Positions 22,573 through 36,021 are shown, counted from the stretch's first letter. The stretch: 64,000 nucleotides of DNA from Diplocarpon mali (GCA_024741835.1 JAENRP010000154.1:36719-100718); one strand, 5' to 3'. Program-made: numbers and translations. Notes: generated by a model not told the origin, from the letters alone.

Positions 22573-25176
22573 ATGCAGTCCTCACGGCGCATCTTCAACC
22601 CCACCAGTATCCCTGGATTGAGGGCGCTTTGGCCCATACGACGCAGCCTCTGCAACGCATCGTTCTCTCCCCGTCCAGGACTGAAGAAGGATGCGAGGCT
22701 TTGGAAAGGAGTACGGAGAGTGAGCTCAGAAACGGGAGAGGACGAAACGGGACACATTGCCGCTGGTTTAAATGAAGGGATCCTATTTTTTGACAGTAAG
22801 GAAAGCGCCGCAATCCATGGCATGATGTTTTCCTGCTAATAATCTATAGATATCTTCCCTCTGAAGCTCTACTGGACTCTTCGATTGCCATGGGTTGTCG
22901 ACAAAAGTCTCCCGGAGCTGTTGACTAGATTCAACAACTCAACTCTCGGGACTTTCGAACCAGTGGCTCTAATCAAACGAGCTATCCCTAGCTCGGTTCC
23001 TATGAAGGTTACTGAAATATTGCCACGTTTGAAAGATGGAGGTGCTTATGTCAAATTTTCCCATCCAGATGGTATTACTGCGAAGGAGATCGAGGGTCTT
23101 CTACGCCAATACCTGCGAGAGAATCCTGTAAAGCCTTGGTTCAACCCGTTCCGCAGAATCAGAACCAACTTGGTAGTGGGGAAGCCCTGGCTAGAGGATC
23201 TATATCGGTTCCCGAGCTCTAGAATCAAGGTGGAGTTTGTGCCAATGAGTCCAGGAGGGGAGGCAGCCGAGCTTTCGCAGGAGACGCTGTACAGTCTGTT
23301 CCGCAAATATGGTAAACTTGCTGAGATCATCCCTCAGCCATCCGATTCCAAGATTCTTCCAAAGTATGCCCATCTTGACTTCGCAAGGATGAGACATGCC
23401 ATCATGGCAAGAAACTGTATGCACGGCCTCAAAGTACTGGAGGCTGAAGGGGGTGGTGCCGCTGGCACACAACTTCGTCTCTCATTTGAGCAGAAGAGAA
23501 AAACGCACTGGATCTGGGACTGGCTCATAAATCATCCCCGATTTGTCATTCCCGCTGTTGCAGCACTCGTCGCTACAATTACTGTCGCCATTTTTGATCC
23601 TATCCGGACGTTTTTCATCAAGGCACACATCGAACATTCATTCCATCTGAAGAATAATAAAATATATCAGTGGTTCAAGAGCCAAGCGACGGATATCTTT
23701 ACGTTCCGCAACCACAGAGCCGAAGAAGCGAGTCTGGATGTCCTTTGGGGAGACAGGAAGCAGATCATAGACCAGTTGCAAACGTGGCTAATGGAAACGG
23801 CTGACACCTTCATCGTTGTGCAAGGGCCTAGAGGTTCTGGGAAGAAGGAATTGATTCTCGACCAAGCTTTAAAGGGCCGGCAGAACACGGTCTTGATTGA
23901 CTGCAAGCCGATACAGGAAGCTCGAGGTGACAGTGCTACCATATCTGCTGCCGCAGCTTCGGTGGGTTATAGGCCTGTGTTCTCTTGGATGAACAGTATC
24001 AGTAGTCTGGTCGACCTTGCAGCACAAGGAACGATTGGTGTGAAGTCTGGGTTCAGCGAGACTCTCGATGCGCAGTTGGGCAAAATATGGCAAAACACAG
24101 CAACTGCTCTGAAACAGGTAGCTCTCCAAAATCGTGACAAGGATGATAAGGATGCCGCGCTAGGAGATGACGACTGGCTTGAAGCCCATCCTGAATGCAG
24201 ACCCGTTGTCGTGATTGACAATTTCCTGCACAAAAACGAAGAGAGCAGTGTAGTCTATGACAAGATTTCGGAATGGGCTGCTGGTCTTACTACCGCCAAC
24301 ATCGCACATGTCATTTTCCTCACCAACGACATCTCCTATTCGAAGTCTCTCAGCAAGGCGCTGCCAGATAGAGTGTTCCGGCAGCTCGCTTTAGGTGACA
24401 TTACGCCTGAAGTTGCCAAACGATTCGTAGTCACGCACCTGGACTCGGACCAAAACGACCCATCAGGCAATTCAGTGAAGTTAACTCCCAGCCAAAGGTA
24501 TCACGATTTAGACGAGTTAGATGAAGCCATTGCAGCCGTTGGTGGCAGACTCACGGATCTGGAGTTCCTCGCACGAAGATTGAAAACAGGCCAGACCCCG
24601 AAGCGTGCTATCGCGGAGATGATCGAGCAAAGCGCATCCGAAATCATGAAAATGTATCTCTTGGTCGTCGACAAAGCGGAACGAAAATGGTCACCCGAGC
24701 AAGCTTGGTACCTTATCAAGAGCCTTGCAGAGAACGGAAGCCTGCGCTACAACGAGATTCTTCTCACGAATACTTTCGCCTCGTCTCTGACCGCACCCGC
24801 GGCGAGCGGCGAGAGCGTGCTAGAGGCTCTATCAGCTGCTGAACTTATCACGATCAAAGGCTTCAAAGGTCGTCCCCAGACCGTGAAGGCCGGGAAACCA
24901 ATCTACGAGGCGGCTTTTAAGCTATTGACAGAAGACAAGGTCCTAAAGAGCCGACTCGATCTCGCCATCCTCGTCGAGCTGACGAAGATCGAAACGGCCA
25001 GCATATCGAAGTACGAGGCCGAGCTGGCGACGATAGGAACGCTGCCTCAGCAGCCGAGAGAAGTTGGACCAAGGGTTAAGTTCCTACTGACGAAGCTAGC
25101 TGCTAGTCAGCAAAAGGTCGAGTTGTGGGAGAAGGATATGGCGCTCATGAAGAAGGTACTGCTTGCTGAATATTAG
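22573..25176 (+). CDS. YME2: mitochondrial escape protein 2 (RNA12 family)
   Basis: Two exons (22573-22795, 22850-25176) give 849 residues. An Arg-rich presequence-like N-terminus is followed by FFDNIFPLKLYW, the conserved start of the mature protein. An RRM-like domain lies near residues 180-275 (RIKVEFVPMS, YAHLDFARMRHA). A transmembrane span is at about residue 305 (FVIPAVAALVATITVAIF). The RNA12/AAA-like domain follows with P-loop GPRGSGKKE near residue 400 and Walker B-like VVVIDNF. This is the inner-membrane protein Yme2, which affects mitochondrial nucleoid structure and DNA escape in yeast. The length (850 in yeast) fits closely. The intron has a clean GTAAGG donor and restores the Asn codon in FDNIF. 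Confidence 0.95.
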
Positions 25177-27948
25177 GCCGCATAATACCAAAATTATGAC
25201 GGTTTATACCCAACTCAATGACACGAGATTTGGCGTTCGATAGTTCCAAAACATTTCTCTGATTCGGCACAGGTGCTGCTAGCTCGGTGCTCCATGCAAT
25301 TTGGGTATAAGTGTAGTCTCATGTCTCAGGATTCCTTAGAAAATCAACCAGAGATGTAAGAGTGGTGAAAAGGCTGCATCAAATTCCATCCGCTTTTTCT
25401 TTTTGATATGATTTAGCACCGTTGCTTGTGTTTTCTGCTTCGGCTGATCTGCTCATACTAAGCCAAGCGAGCTTGCGCTCCGCCTGAGGCATTGGAGACC
25501 CTTGTTTGAGTCGAAAGCAAGATTCGAAAGTTCTATACGTCAGCCTTCAACTCAGTATTGTGATGTGGAATTCGGCATCGGTCAAGGGTTTCCAAAGTAG
25601 TTTAGGGTTGTGAAGTCGGGATCGTACTTTTTTCGCTCTGCTTCGATATGTCGGTTCACCCACATGCCGTTCAGCATTTGTCCTTCTCCGGCTTATTCTG
25701 ACTGCTAGATATGAGTGCTTTATGCTTTCCTTATCGGGGTTTCTCGAGTCTCCCTCGGGGCTCGAGAAAATGGAAAGCATGCTACAGCCAGGGTTTAGCC
25801 AAACGCTCAAAACAGACGTCTGGGCCAGCTATGAAAGTATCCCGCGATCTGATCATTCTAGCTACCTGTCAGGTTTGGGTCCTCGTCGAGACCCTGGATG
25901 AATCAGTATAGCCGTGACTTTGTGTTTGTTTCACCCTTTACGCTGTATGGTATGTGCACGTTGGTTTTAATGATGAAATGAGAGGCTATCGTTTCTGCAT
26001 CTTATCAATAACTTTACATTCCATGAAGTGATGGGTTGTCACCACCTCTTTGATGGACCAACTTTCTTGGCCTCGGCTGTGTATACAGGCTTTTTTTGCC
26101 CAGATTAGAGTAAGCACATGCCCATGTGCTCAGGCAAGCTATATACCAAAGTCAAGGTATCCTGCCGGGTTTTGTACTCTGAGGATATAAGCAGCAGCAT
26201 GATTGTTTGCGAGGGATTGCGACACCAGTCTTGAAATATCTCCGATGTGCTGGAGACATGTTCGTTTGCAGGACTTTCCAGGTTCATAGGGGCGATTCTG
26301 GGCGGGATATAAAGCGTGCTGGGTGGCACCATAGAGTTGATGGTGCTGATACGGCGAGTGTAGACACCGAGCCAAGGTAAAGTCAGAGCACCTGGTTAAG
26401 CACTCCTTTCTCTTCTTTATGATGGCCTATGTTCTCTCTGAATCGACCTCCTCGGCCATCGCAACTTGTTTATCACACCATGCAGACTTCGCACAATACT
26501 GCTCTCTGCGTGCGTCAACGAGTCGTCTCCTTCTCCACCTGCTTCACTCGAGTGAGCAGCCAGCAAGTCGGTTTGCGCGTGGCTTGTGGCTGCGCGGACA
26601 CCAAGGAGCAAGAAGCTCACTCCACGCCCCGCCGGATGAGCCGTATACCTGCATGCTCCCCGCGCATGAGAACCAGAAAGGCGGCCAAGTGAGCCGAAAA
26701 GCAAGCCACAGACGGCCGCTCGCTTAGCAGCATCGCGGCAGCCGAGATGTTGACATTCCCGACTCTGAAAACACGGATGTCCCCTACGTGTAACGTCGAA
26801 TCCTCTCAGAGCGAGAGGTGTATCCTCGCGAAAGATGGAGAGGCGAGAAGAGGCACGAAGAGGGGAAACCAATCGCTTCGGATCCAGCGAGGGAGGAAGA
26901 GCATCCCTCCCACCGGGGAGAGAAAGAGAACGCGCGAGGGCCTCGCGGTGATTCCCAGGGACCTCGCACGAGCTGAGGCGGGTAAATACCCCCCCGAATT
27001 TGCTCGGTGCGTATCCTCACCCTCTCAGCTGTCAGCAATACGACGATCTCTACCTTGACTATTCATGATCTCCACCCGCTCCCAAATGTCCTGCGCACGT
27101 CTCGGTGCCCGCCACGGAGCCATCTCGGACCTCTATTCCCTCTCTGAGCTTGCGGCGCCCATCGGCCATTGGAATATCGGGCTATACCATGTCAATGACG
27201 GTCTTCGAGGGAGACTATCGGCCTCCACCTGAGCGCTTTCATTCTAGCTGTCTGTCCGATGCCATCGCCAGCACGTGACTACCACCATTCTGCTTTCGCC
27301 CTCGGTGTTATTGTATCCCCCGGCTCCGTGTTACAAGGTAACATTCTCGTCTGATCTTGTGGTCGACACTGAAAACGGTGCGAGTCTCTTAAGACGAGAC
27401 ACGGCTTCGGGAGCGGGAGCGGGAGCGGCAGCGTCCGGACTTGGGGGAGTCGGGATGTTTGCTTCATGTTAGATTGGATTGGGCTAGATTGGATCTTTTG
27501 AGATGTGATGGATTCCAGGGAGCTGGTTTCCGCGCTGATGAGTAGGACTCAACCGGTGGATGATGACTTCGAGTACTTGGGTTACATTGGTGAAGGGTGG
27601 CCTAGGAAGACTGTCGGGGTATAATGAGAAGGACAAAAGGGAACTGGTACACAAGGGCTGGATGAGGAGATGGGCTTTTAAAGCTGATAAGGAGTATTCG
27701 GGGGCTGTCAGGCGACTGTGATTATACCCTAAAGAATTTACCAATCCCTGAAAGCTGTATATATATCCGGCTTGATGAGACTTTCTATCTCATCAATCGA
27801 GCGAAAAAGAACACAACCTAATCCTTGGATTATAACCAATGTCGATATCCTTCCCAAGGTATTCGTCAACGAAACCGTTTGTGGGTATCCGTCTCATCAA
27901 TCCTCGGCGCCCGACAACTCCAAAACGCCCGTTTTACACAAAGCAATA
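25177..27948. other. 2.8-kb intergenic stretch without a recognisable gene
   Basis: No family motifs on either strand. The part 26400-27060 is GC-rich with overlapping open frames on both strands, all Arg/Ser-rich, as expected of chance frames. A short GGGAGC tandem lies near 27412-27430. Part may be 3' untranslated sequence of YME2 and URA3. Confidence 0.45.
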
Positions 27949-29061
27949 TCAAGCATCGATCCTCTCTTCGTACGCCTCCCAGGCCTTCTTCCTGTACCGT
28001 TCTGCTTCCCGGACAGGGTCGCCGGCTTTGATGATTCCCCTTCCGACGATGACGATATCGTTGCCCAGAAGACCCACTATCTTCTGAGGCGTGTTGTACT
28101 GCTGTCCCTTGCCATCTCCGCTGACCTCTGCATCCTCGTCCTCGTGCGCGGGGGGCAATTGACATCCAGGCGTCATGCTCAAGAAAGCATCGTCTGCCTT
28201 TGAGTTCAGACTCTCCTGCGAGATGAACCCCATCACATAGCCTTTGTGTTCCCTCGCACTCTCCACGCAAGCATCCGTGTATTCCCTCGTCATGAAGTTC
28301 CCCTTGGAGCTCATCTGCGCCAGAATGAGCAAGCCCCGCTCCATGGGCGCCTCCTCAATGCCCCGCAAGACATCTTCGTCCACCCCAAAGCCCTCGTACG
28401 AGCGCGGCGAGTTCGCAGGCTCGTAGCGCTGCGAAACGGTCGTGATGGATACAATGCTCGCCTTGCGTCCGGCATTGTCCGCGTAATGGCTGTTCTCATC
28501 TGGCACGGGCGTCATCAGCTCGTGCTCGTCGTCATCCGAGCCCACGCTCTCCGGCCTGGGCGTGCCGACAGAGATGTCGGTCTTGACCTCGTACCGCTTG
28601 CGTTCTTTCCAGCGGACCGCCGCGTCTGCGAGGGCGTCCACGGCTGCTTTGCCGGGGATCATGTTCACGTTCGTGATGTGCGACCACTCGATGATCTTCG
28701 CCGTGCCCTCGGTGTACTGCAACTGCACCGTGTTGCCTATGTCGCCGAATTTGCGGTCCTCGAAGATGAGGAAGCCATGCTTGCGGGCTATGCGTCCCAG
28801 CCGGGCACCGGTACCTGTCGTAGGGTGATAGTCCCAGTTCGAGATGAGGTCGTAGTGAGTCTTGAGGACGACGATGGAGGGACCTAGGGTGTTTGCGAGG
28901 TTCAGGAGCTCTTTGGTGTTGGAGACGTCGGCGCTGAGACAGAGGTTCGAGCGCTTCAGGGTCATCAGTCGGAAGAGGTAGGACGAGAGGGGATGAATGG
29001 CTGTTTCTGCCCGTTGCGAGTAAGAGGCTCTGGTGACATGGTGAGCGGATTCGGGAGACAT
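27949..29061 (-). CDS. URA3: orotidine-5'-phosphate decarboxylase
   Basis: A single exon of 370 residues with no intron needed. Conserved blocks are LCLSADV (phosphate/orotate site), [10 protein letters not shown], the catalytic DxKxxD segment [49 protein letters not shown] and IVGRGII with AERYR at the C-terminus. Between ERKRYEV and the EEAPMERGL block is an insert of about 75 residues, Ser/Asp/Glu-rich, typical of Pezizomycotina pyrG proteins and absent from yeast Ura3. The enzyme decarboxylates OMP to UMP, the last step of de novo pyrimidine synthesis, in the cytosol. The start ATG at 29061 is the first in frame. Confidence 0.97.
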   Translation of the reverse strand: MSPESAHHVTRASYSQRAETAIHPLSSYLFRLMTLKRSNLCLSADVSNTKELLNLANTLGPSIVVLKTHYDLISNWDYHPTTGTGARLGRIARKHGFLIFEDRKFGDIGNTVQLQYTEGTAKIIEWSHITNVNMIPGKAAVDALADAAVRWKERKRYEVKTDISVGTPRPESVGSDDDEHELMTPVPDENSHYADNAGRKASIVSITTVSQRYEPANSPRSYEGFGVDEDVLRGIEEAPMERGLLILAQMSSKGNFMTREYTDACVESAREHKGYVMGFISQESLNSKADDAFLSMTPGCQLPPAHEDEDAEVSGDGKGQQYNTPQKIVGLLGNDIVIVGRGIIKAGDPVREAERYRKKAWEAYEERIDA

Positions 29062-30540
29062 GGCTCTCGTTTTATGGCTCTGGTTCAGATGTTCTCTGAT
29101 GTGAAGGGGGACAGATTTTCTTTAAGATGCAGGCGACGCGAGGAATAGATATGACGATCCTACGGCCTGTGCCGAATGCAGATGTCGGGCATCAAACAAA
29201 AACAAGCACCCATCAACCAGTATTAAGTTTTAGGGGAAAAAAGACGGTGTGCTGTGGTTTTGTGATGCATCATACATGTAGATGCGAGCTGCGTCAAATT
29301 GTGACACTCCCAACGAACTATACAGATGTTGGTCTAAAATTATTGGCAGACGCGAAATACCCAGCCGGCAAGCTTCCGAGATATCGAGTAGCCCCGGGAA
29401 TGTGAATCTGTGCCACTTTTTCCAGCAAGAAAACCTGTCAAATGGGAAACGGCAAAATCAGTAACAGTATTTGATGCATTGATCAAGGGCCGGGGAAAAA
29501 GAAGCCATAACGGCTGCACTGTATGCAGATGAGAGCTGGTTGGATGTTATCAATCATACACGGGAGATGCCAAATAATCTTGAAGCTTTCTCTGGCATTC
29601 TCAAGTCAACAAATTAAAGTCCAGCGAGACTAGGTCGAAATTTAGTCGAAAATATGTAGAGACGCTTCTCTATAAATGACAGCTAACATCTCCTCGAACT
29701 ACCACTACGACTTACTCTCTGACTGGCGGGATAGAAACCACTTGATAGTTATCGCCGCTCCCTGTGCTGCACTTGTCTTAGGATAAAAAGTGCCTGTGCC
29801 GAGAGAAAACAAATTCGCGGACGAAACTGCCAAAACAGAACCTTTTACCATTCAAAGGTTACTGGTTTTTTAACGAATATGTTTACAGTTCTTCTGTTTT
29901 AACACTAGTCTTACTTTTCAGAAAAGGCCTGGCAGCACAAATTGAAAGTCGTAACCGAAGACATTTATTCGACCTATATCGTAATAAAACAGTGCAACAT
30001 CAGGGGCGGAGGGAAGCCTACAAACATATAAGCGTGTACTGGATCAAGACACAGGTTTGAATCAGTCCGGAAATGGCAGAAGGGTGTGACAGAGGTCAAG
30101 CACCGTCTTCGGCGGTTAGAGAGAAACTCGCCGTCCAGGTCACTTTATCGCATCATATCGATCTTTTGCAAACTGCTAGTTGTCTAACAATCATCGAAGG
30201 TATTACAAGGCCGTGAAACATAGTGCCGACATGAACACTGATGTTCAATTTTGCTTACGTCCCGAAATTTTATGCCAGAATTTATACTTCAATCAGTTTT
30301 TACGTGATAAACAAGCAAATAATTGAACTTTTACGACTTCGATTCTAAGCTACCTTCGTAACTTCCTGCTATACATTATGCAGCATCATACCAGGTTTTT
30401 CCAGTGTTGCCGCAGGAGAAATAATCTCCAGCAAGTCTAACCATAAAAAAAGTCCCCCCTGCCGCGCCATTTGCAATCATTAATGCTACCACGACATGTG
30501 CCTAAAAACTAATGACCCAAAGAGATTCGTGAGAGACAAT
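29062..30540. other. intergenic between URA3 and HSP70
   Basis: 1.5 kb, AT-richer than its neighbours, with no open frame above 92 codons and no recognised motif. It contains the URA3 promoter and the HSP70 3' flank. Confidence 0.45.
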
Positions 30541-32876
30541 CTAATCAACTTCCTCAACAGTTGGTCCATCATCATGTGTGGCACCACCAGCTGGTCCGCC
30601 TGCACCAGGGAACCCGCCAGGAGCGCCAGGTCCGCCTGGACCTCCCTCACCGCCAGCACCGTAGAACTTCTATTTTAAAGTCAGTAGCTATAACTAGAGG
30701 ACAGTGTATTGGAGATAACCTACCATCATAATCGGGTTTGCAACAGCCTCGAGCTCCTTCTGATGCTCCTCATACTCCTCCTTAGTAGCTTGTTGAGAAT
30801 CATCCAACCAGGCAACGGTCTTGTCAATTTCAGATTTGAGCTGCTCCTTGTCGGCAGCGTCAAGCTTCTCGTCGACCTTGGAATCAGATAGTGTGTTGCG
30901 GAGGGAATAGGCATAGGATTCAAGGCCGTTCTTGGCGCTGATACGTCCAGCCTCTGCCTCATCTTCGGCCTTGTACTTCTCAGCCTCAGCCAGCATACGC
31001 TCGATGTCTTCCTTGGAGAGACGTCCCTTGTCATTGGTAATGACAATCTTGTTGGATTTTCCAGTGCCCTTTTCGAGTGCAGAGACATTCATGATTCCGT
31101 TGGCATCAAGATCAAAGGTAACCTCAATTTGAGGGACACCACGAGGCGCAGGAGGAATACCCGTGAGCTCGAATTTTCCCAACAAGTTGTTGTCCTTTGT
31201 GCGTTGACGCTCACCCTCGAACACTTGGATGAGCACACCGGGTTGGTTGTCAGAGAAGGTGGAGAAAACCTCGGATTTCTTGGTAGGAATAGTGGTGTTT
31301 CTTGGAATAAGCTTGGTCATCTGTCCACCAGCTGTTTCAATTCCTAGGGACAATGGCGCAACGTCGAGAAGGAGGATCTCGTTGGTGGACTTGGATGAAG
31401 TATCACCAGAGAGGATGGCGGCCTGTACGGCCGCACCGTAAGCGACGGCTTCATCAGGGTTTATAGACTTGTTAGGCTCCTTTCCGTTGAAGTAGTCGGT
31501 GATCAGCTTCTGGATACGTGGGATGCGAGTAGAACCACCGACGAGAACAATCTCGTGGACTTTCGATTTATCAATCTTAGCATCGGCGAGGACACGGTCT
31601 ACAGGGGTGGTAGTAGAGCGGAAGAGATCCTGGCAAAGCTCCTCGAATCTGGCACGGGTGATGGAGGTGTAGAAATCAATACCCTCGAATAGGGAGTCGA
31701 TCTCAATTGATGTCTGGGCTGAGGAGGAGAGAGTACGCTTCGCACGCTCACAGGCAGTACGGAGACGGCGGAGAGCACGCGCGTTCGTAGAAAGATCTGA
31801 AAGCAAATGTTAGCAATCGTAAAAGTTACGGAGAAATCAGGTGAAAGTGAATGAAATCCCCGTTTAGCATAGTTATTGTTGACTGAACAACGGGGGTGGG
31901 GTAATTTGATATGTATAGCACCGTATGACTATGGGACACTGGAGTTCCGGTACCGTACCAGAGATCCCAATGGGGAACTCCAAGTACCATGTGACATGAG
32001 TTACTTGTTTTAAACGCTTGCGTGCAGAAGAAATGAACAATGTGGATATGGAGTACTCGCCTTTTTTGTGTTTACGCTTGAACTCTTGAACAAAGTGATT
32101 GACCAATCGATTGTCAAAGTCCTCACCGCCCAAGTGAGTGTCACCGGCAGTGGACTTCACTTCGAAGATGCCCTCCTCGATAGTAAGTAGGGAGACATCG
32201 AAAGTTCCTCCACCCAAATCGAAAATTAGAACATTGCGTTCGCCTTCGACCTTCTTATCAAGACCATATGCAATGGCGGCTGCTGTAGGCTCGTTGATGA
32301 TTCGTAAAACGTTGAGACCAGCGATGAGACCAGCATCCTTTGTGGCTTGACGTTGAGAATCGGTAAAGTACGCTGGGACGGTGACGACGGCGTTGTTGAC
32401 AGTTCCTCCGAGGTAGGCTTCGGCGGTCTCACGCATCTTTACTAAGATCATAGAGGAAATCTCTTCGGGGGTGAACTGTTTCTTCTCTCCCTTGAACTCA
32501 ACCTCGACAACTGGCTTGCCAGCACGGTCGAGGACGGTAAAAGGGAAGTGCTTCATATCTGCTTGAACCTCGGCATCGGCGAACTTGCGACCAATCAGGC
32601 GCTTTGCGTCGAACACTGTGTTGTGAGGGTTCATCGCGACTTGGTTCTTTGCCGCATCTCCGATCAAACGCTCAGTATCTGTGAAGGCAACGAAGGATGG
32701 GGTTGTGCGGTTCCCTTGATCGTTGGCGATGATTTCGATACGATCATCTCTGAAGATGCCTACACAGGAGTAGGTGGTACCAAGATCGATTCCTGTTGCA
32801 GACTATGTGTTAGCCGAAAGTAACTCAGCACGATGGCGGGATGGCGGGGTTGATGTTTACCAATAGCCGGACCCAT
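30541..32876 (-). CDS. SSA: cytosolic HSP70 chaperone (Ssa type)
   Basis: Four exons (32876-32861, 32792-32061, 31796-30724, 30669-30541) give 649 residues. Exon 1 is only 16 nt (MGPAIG). The ATPase domain shows [48 protein letters not shown] and [13 protein letters not shown]; the substrate domain begins at [14 protein letters not shown] and the lid ends in a GGP/GGAP-rich tail finishing EEVD, the cytosolic TPR-cochaperone signal. The absence of a signal peptide and of HDEL/KDEL excludes the ER form. Intron 2 (32060-31797, 264 nt) joins KHKK to DLSTNAR only with a GC donor (AAG|GCGAGT). It is a general folding chaperone, probably heat-induced: a heat-shock-element-like array lies upstream at 33181-33203. 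Confidence 0.96.
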
Positions 32877-35800
32877 GATGGCGGTTTATGTGGTGAACGA
32901 TGTATATGAGATTGAGGTTTTCGTATCTGCTTCAGGGTATATGAAGACTTGAGAAGGTAGCGTTTTTTTTTTGGGAGTCTGATCTGGAGAGAAAAGATGT
33001 TTGAAGCACAAGAGCAAAGCAGTGCTTTTATTCTCAATCAGGTAGAAAGTCGTAGAACCGTCCTAGAATTCTGTCGAATACGCGCGATACTTCTTTAGGA
33101 ATAGCGCATGGTCTCAGCGTCCAACGCAGAAAACAGGCGAAGGAACAAGTACCTTCGGGTATTATGAACAAATTCAACTGGAAAGCACTCGAATCTTCCG
33201 CAACTCCCCTAACAGGCCTCCCTTTACTCTCCGTAAATATTGTAAAGAGAGCTCGAATTCTAGCACAACATGGCGTAAACACCACTTTGCATCGTCATGC
33301 TTTCCTTGTGATACGATTTCTATAGCTCAGTACAAACCAGCTACTTTATCCGACGAGGTGCTTAGCACGCTCACCGCCCACCTCTGACGTCGTCCCCCGC
33401 TTAGCTGTAACCCCTCCATACTACAACAATGCCATCAAAATATGCTGCTCATTCGGAATATAGGTATTCTCCTGTCGTCGGATACACGGCTGGAGAGAAT
33501 CTACTATGAAGGATCTCATAATCAATATTCAATTTCATCATCTTGTAGATCAGTAGGCAGAGCGCATGCCATCACGGCCAGATTCTGAACTCAAGGAGCG
33601 GATACGGTCGGCATTGATGCGGCGACACAGCAATGCCACAGGGGAGGCGTATATTTCAGGGGTCGTGAGGGCTTTTTAACTTGTACAGCGCGCCACCACT
33701 CCACTCTCCCAGACATACCGTGTATTTTTCTCTATTTCTATGAAATCCATCGAAACATCCAAACTGTTTTCAATCGATATTGCTATCGTTGCTGTGATGA
33801 AAGTTCTATCTCTCATACCCCATCAATTACACCAAACCACTACCAGGCGAAGGGCCCTGCACAAAGTGGTGTCACACTCTCAGCAGCGTATTCCACAGAG
33901 CCTCATTCCAAGAGCCTCATGCTAGAGTTTTGTCGCTGCATTCCTTTGTCACTTGTTCCTCGAGGGCTGCCCATCCGCAAACAACGCCTTTGCCAATGTC
34001 TTGACGTTAGGGGAGCTTCAAGGGGACAAACTGTATAGATAAAAAGTGACAGTAGTCAAGCAATTCTGGAATTCACGTGGGAAATCGAGAATTTCAATTC
34101 TCACAAGTTCAACCTCTTACGTACCATTATACTCCAACTCGCAGCTCTGACGCATTGGGTGGGTAAACTCATCATGGAGCAGCTTGTCGAAGCCAATGGA
34201 ACGACCAATGTCGCATCTAGCCCTCCAGATGACACCACATATCAATCAGCAAACCCTTTTCAAATTACTTAATATGTCTATAGATTGCAGACAAACTTAC
34301 TATTGATGCTTCTAGTGATTTGCTGTGGTAACTAGGGATTCAGTACGAATCACAAGAATTACCCTCTTATCAATTGTCATCCCGCCTAGGGTACTTGCAT
34401 TTGTTGGGATCTGCAAAAGAGCCGGCTACCTCAGTGATGGTCGGGTGCTGAAAACTGTACGTCAAAACAGCCGTCCTTAATAAATTATTCAGAACAACGC
34501 GTCAAGCATACTGCAAGCAGGTTGATTGATCCGCACGAGATAGTCATTCCCAACAGGCGAAAGACGGCCCAGACGCCGAAGCAGAAGCCTATGGTGCACA
34601 CTCTATGTGCATTTGGCGCAAAACTCTGGCACACTCATAGATCTCCGGTTCTTGAATGCCTCGGATGTTCTTCTTGATGAAGTCCTACAGGTCGACTTGA
34701 GCCCGCCGCAGCAGTTCAATACTGGGCTTAGATGATACTCACCACGGGGTGTATTTCTCAAAGGAAAAGCGAGATTCCAAGATATAAAGCTTTAATTCGA
34801 ACAGACATTGCCGCTCAAAGTAGGAGCAAACGCGAGATGCTCGCCATGGAAGAAGCCGGGAAAGATTGCAAGTAGGCGGTAACATCTACCTCACGGGTAT
34901 AGTAGTTAGCGAGTATACGAACATAGGGAAACATTTAGCTCCTTAGATCGCGTATGTAAAGAACCGCTACGTCAGGGCTGTCACCGACGATATAGCTGAC
35001 TTATATGCGAGCTTTTTTGTGCTCCAATAGGTGTTCCCTCCCACTCTACTCCCCGGGCAGCACGATGAAACGGACAAATCTGTTTGATATGCAGTGATGT
35101 AAACACAGAGGTGACTGAAAAGGGATACTTGGACGCCTTTATAGTCGATGCATATACTACACTCGGAGCCCGTAGTCACCAGCCAGGCCGATATCACACA
35201 TACATATTGTAAATCGTACTAATAACAGCTAAAGACGCAGCTAATGTTGCCAGTCGAAGAGTTTAGGCTTAAATGCGAACGGATGCGATATGAATAATGA
35301 GACCAACGAAAACTTATGACTGAAAAGCAAGGAGCTTGTAAATAACGATCAAAAAACATAAAGCTTTCGAACTGCGATGGAAAAGCAGAGAGACGATTCC
35401 AGTTCCAAAAAGCAGTAAGAGCAATCACAGTATTCCGTTTGATATCTGTTACATCGTTAGCAACTCTACCTCGATACGGGTTCTTGACTTCTTCAACATA
35501 GGTCTTTGGTCGGTTCTGGAGTTCGTGCTATACTATTCCTCATGAATAACTTCGGAGAGCTACACGGGTGCCGGCTACGAGAGACAAATACAGACCTCGA
35601 ATCCGAGCGGAGGTTAGAGTCCGAGGCTTTTATTCCCCATCAATCTACAGAATATTGAAAGCACTGGGTCTGGATACTCTCTGAGACAAATGCAGATAAG
35701 ACAGAAAGGCAGGGCCAAGAAATGGAAGTCTCGAGCCTGGTCGTATCATGCCACAGCGAGGCGCCATATATCAATCTGTTCATATTTAGACGCCGCAGCA

Positions 35801-36021
35801 CGAAACATCTGACCAGTGAAAAGGCAATAAATAACTTCGGGCTTTCGAATGTAGCACGGAATTGTCAGCAGCAAATATTCCGCATGTTATTTCACGTGAT
35901 ATTGTACATGTTAGACGAGGGCGCTAAATCTAAGCCCAACCCACATTCGATTTCGTGAAAGAGGCCATATGAATAACTTCAATCGACTTCAACGACAAAC
36001 CTCCGAACACCAACCGCAACC
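32877..36021. other. 3.1-kb intergenic stretch between divergent HSP70 and RPS19
   Basis: Apart from the heat-shock-element candidate nothing is recognised. Open frames are short and motif-free; no tRNA B-box with a matching cloverleaf was found by eye. The divergent arrangement suggests promoters at both ends with spacer or an undetected noncoding RNA between them. Confidence 0.4.
33181..33203. promoter_or_regulatory. candidate heat shock element of the HSP70 gene
   Basis: Five-base-spaced units read GAA ag CAC tc GAA tc TTC cg CAA. Three units match the Hsf1 consensus (alternating GAA and TTC) exactly and a fourth (CAA) has one mismatch. It lies about 305 bases upstream of the HSP70 start, a normal distance. 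A second, weaker GAA-x7-GAA pattern is at about 33066-33078. Confidence 0.45.

Noticed and set aside
26417..27058. Overlapping open frames on both strands in a GC-rich patch
   Set aside because: All are Arg/Ser/Pro-rich without motifs, no splice pattern extends them, and frames on both strands are equally open, as expected by chance at high GC.
28246..28887. 213-codon plus-strand frame across URA3
   Set aside because: It is a shadow of the URA3 coding sequence, which has all catalytic motifs on the other strand.
30040..30065. Possible tRNA B-box (GGTTTGAATC)
   Set aside because: No acceptor stem, D-arm or anticodon arm can be paired in the preceding 70 bases.
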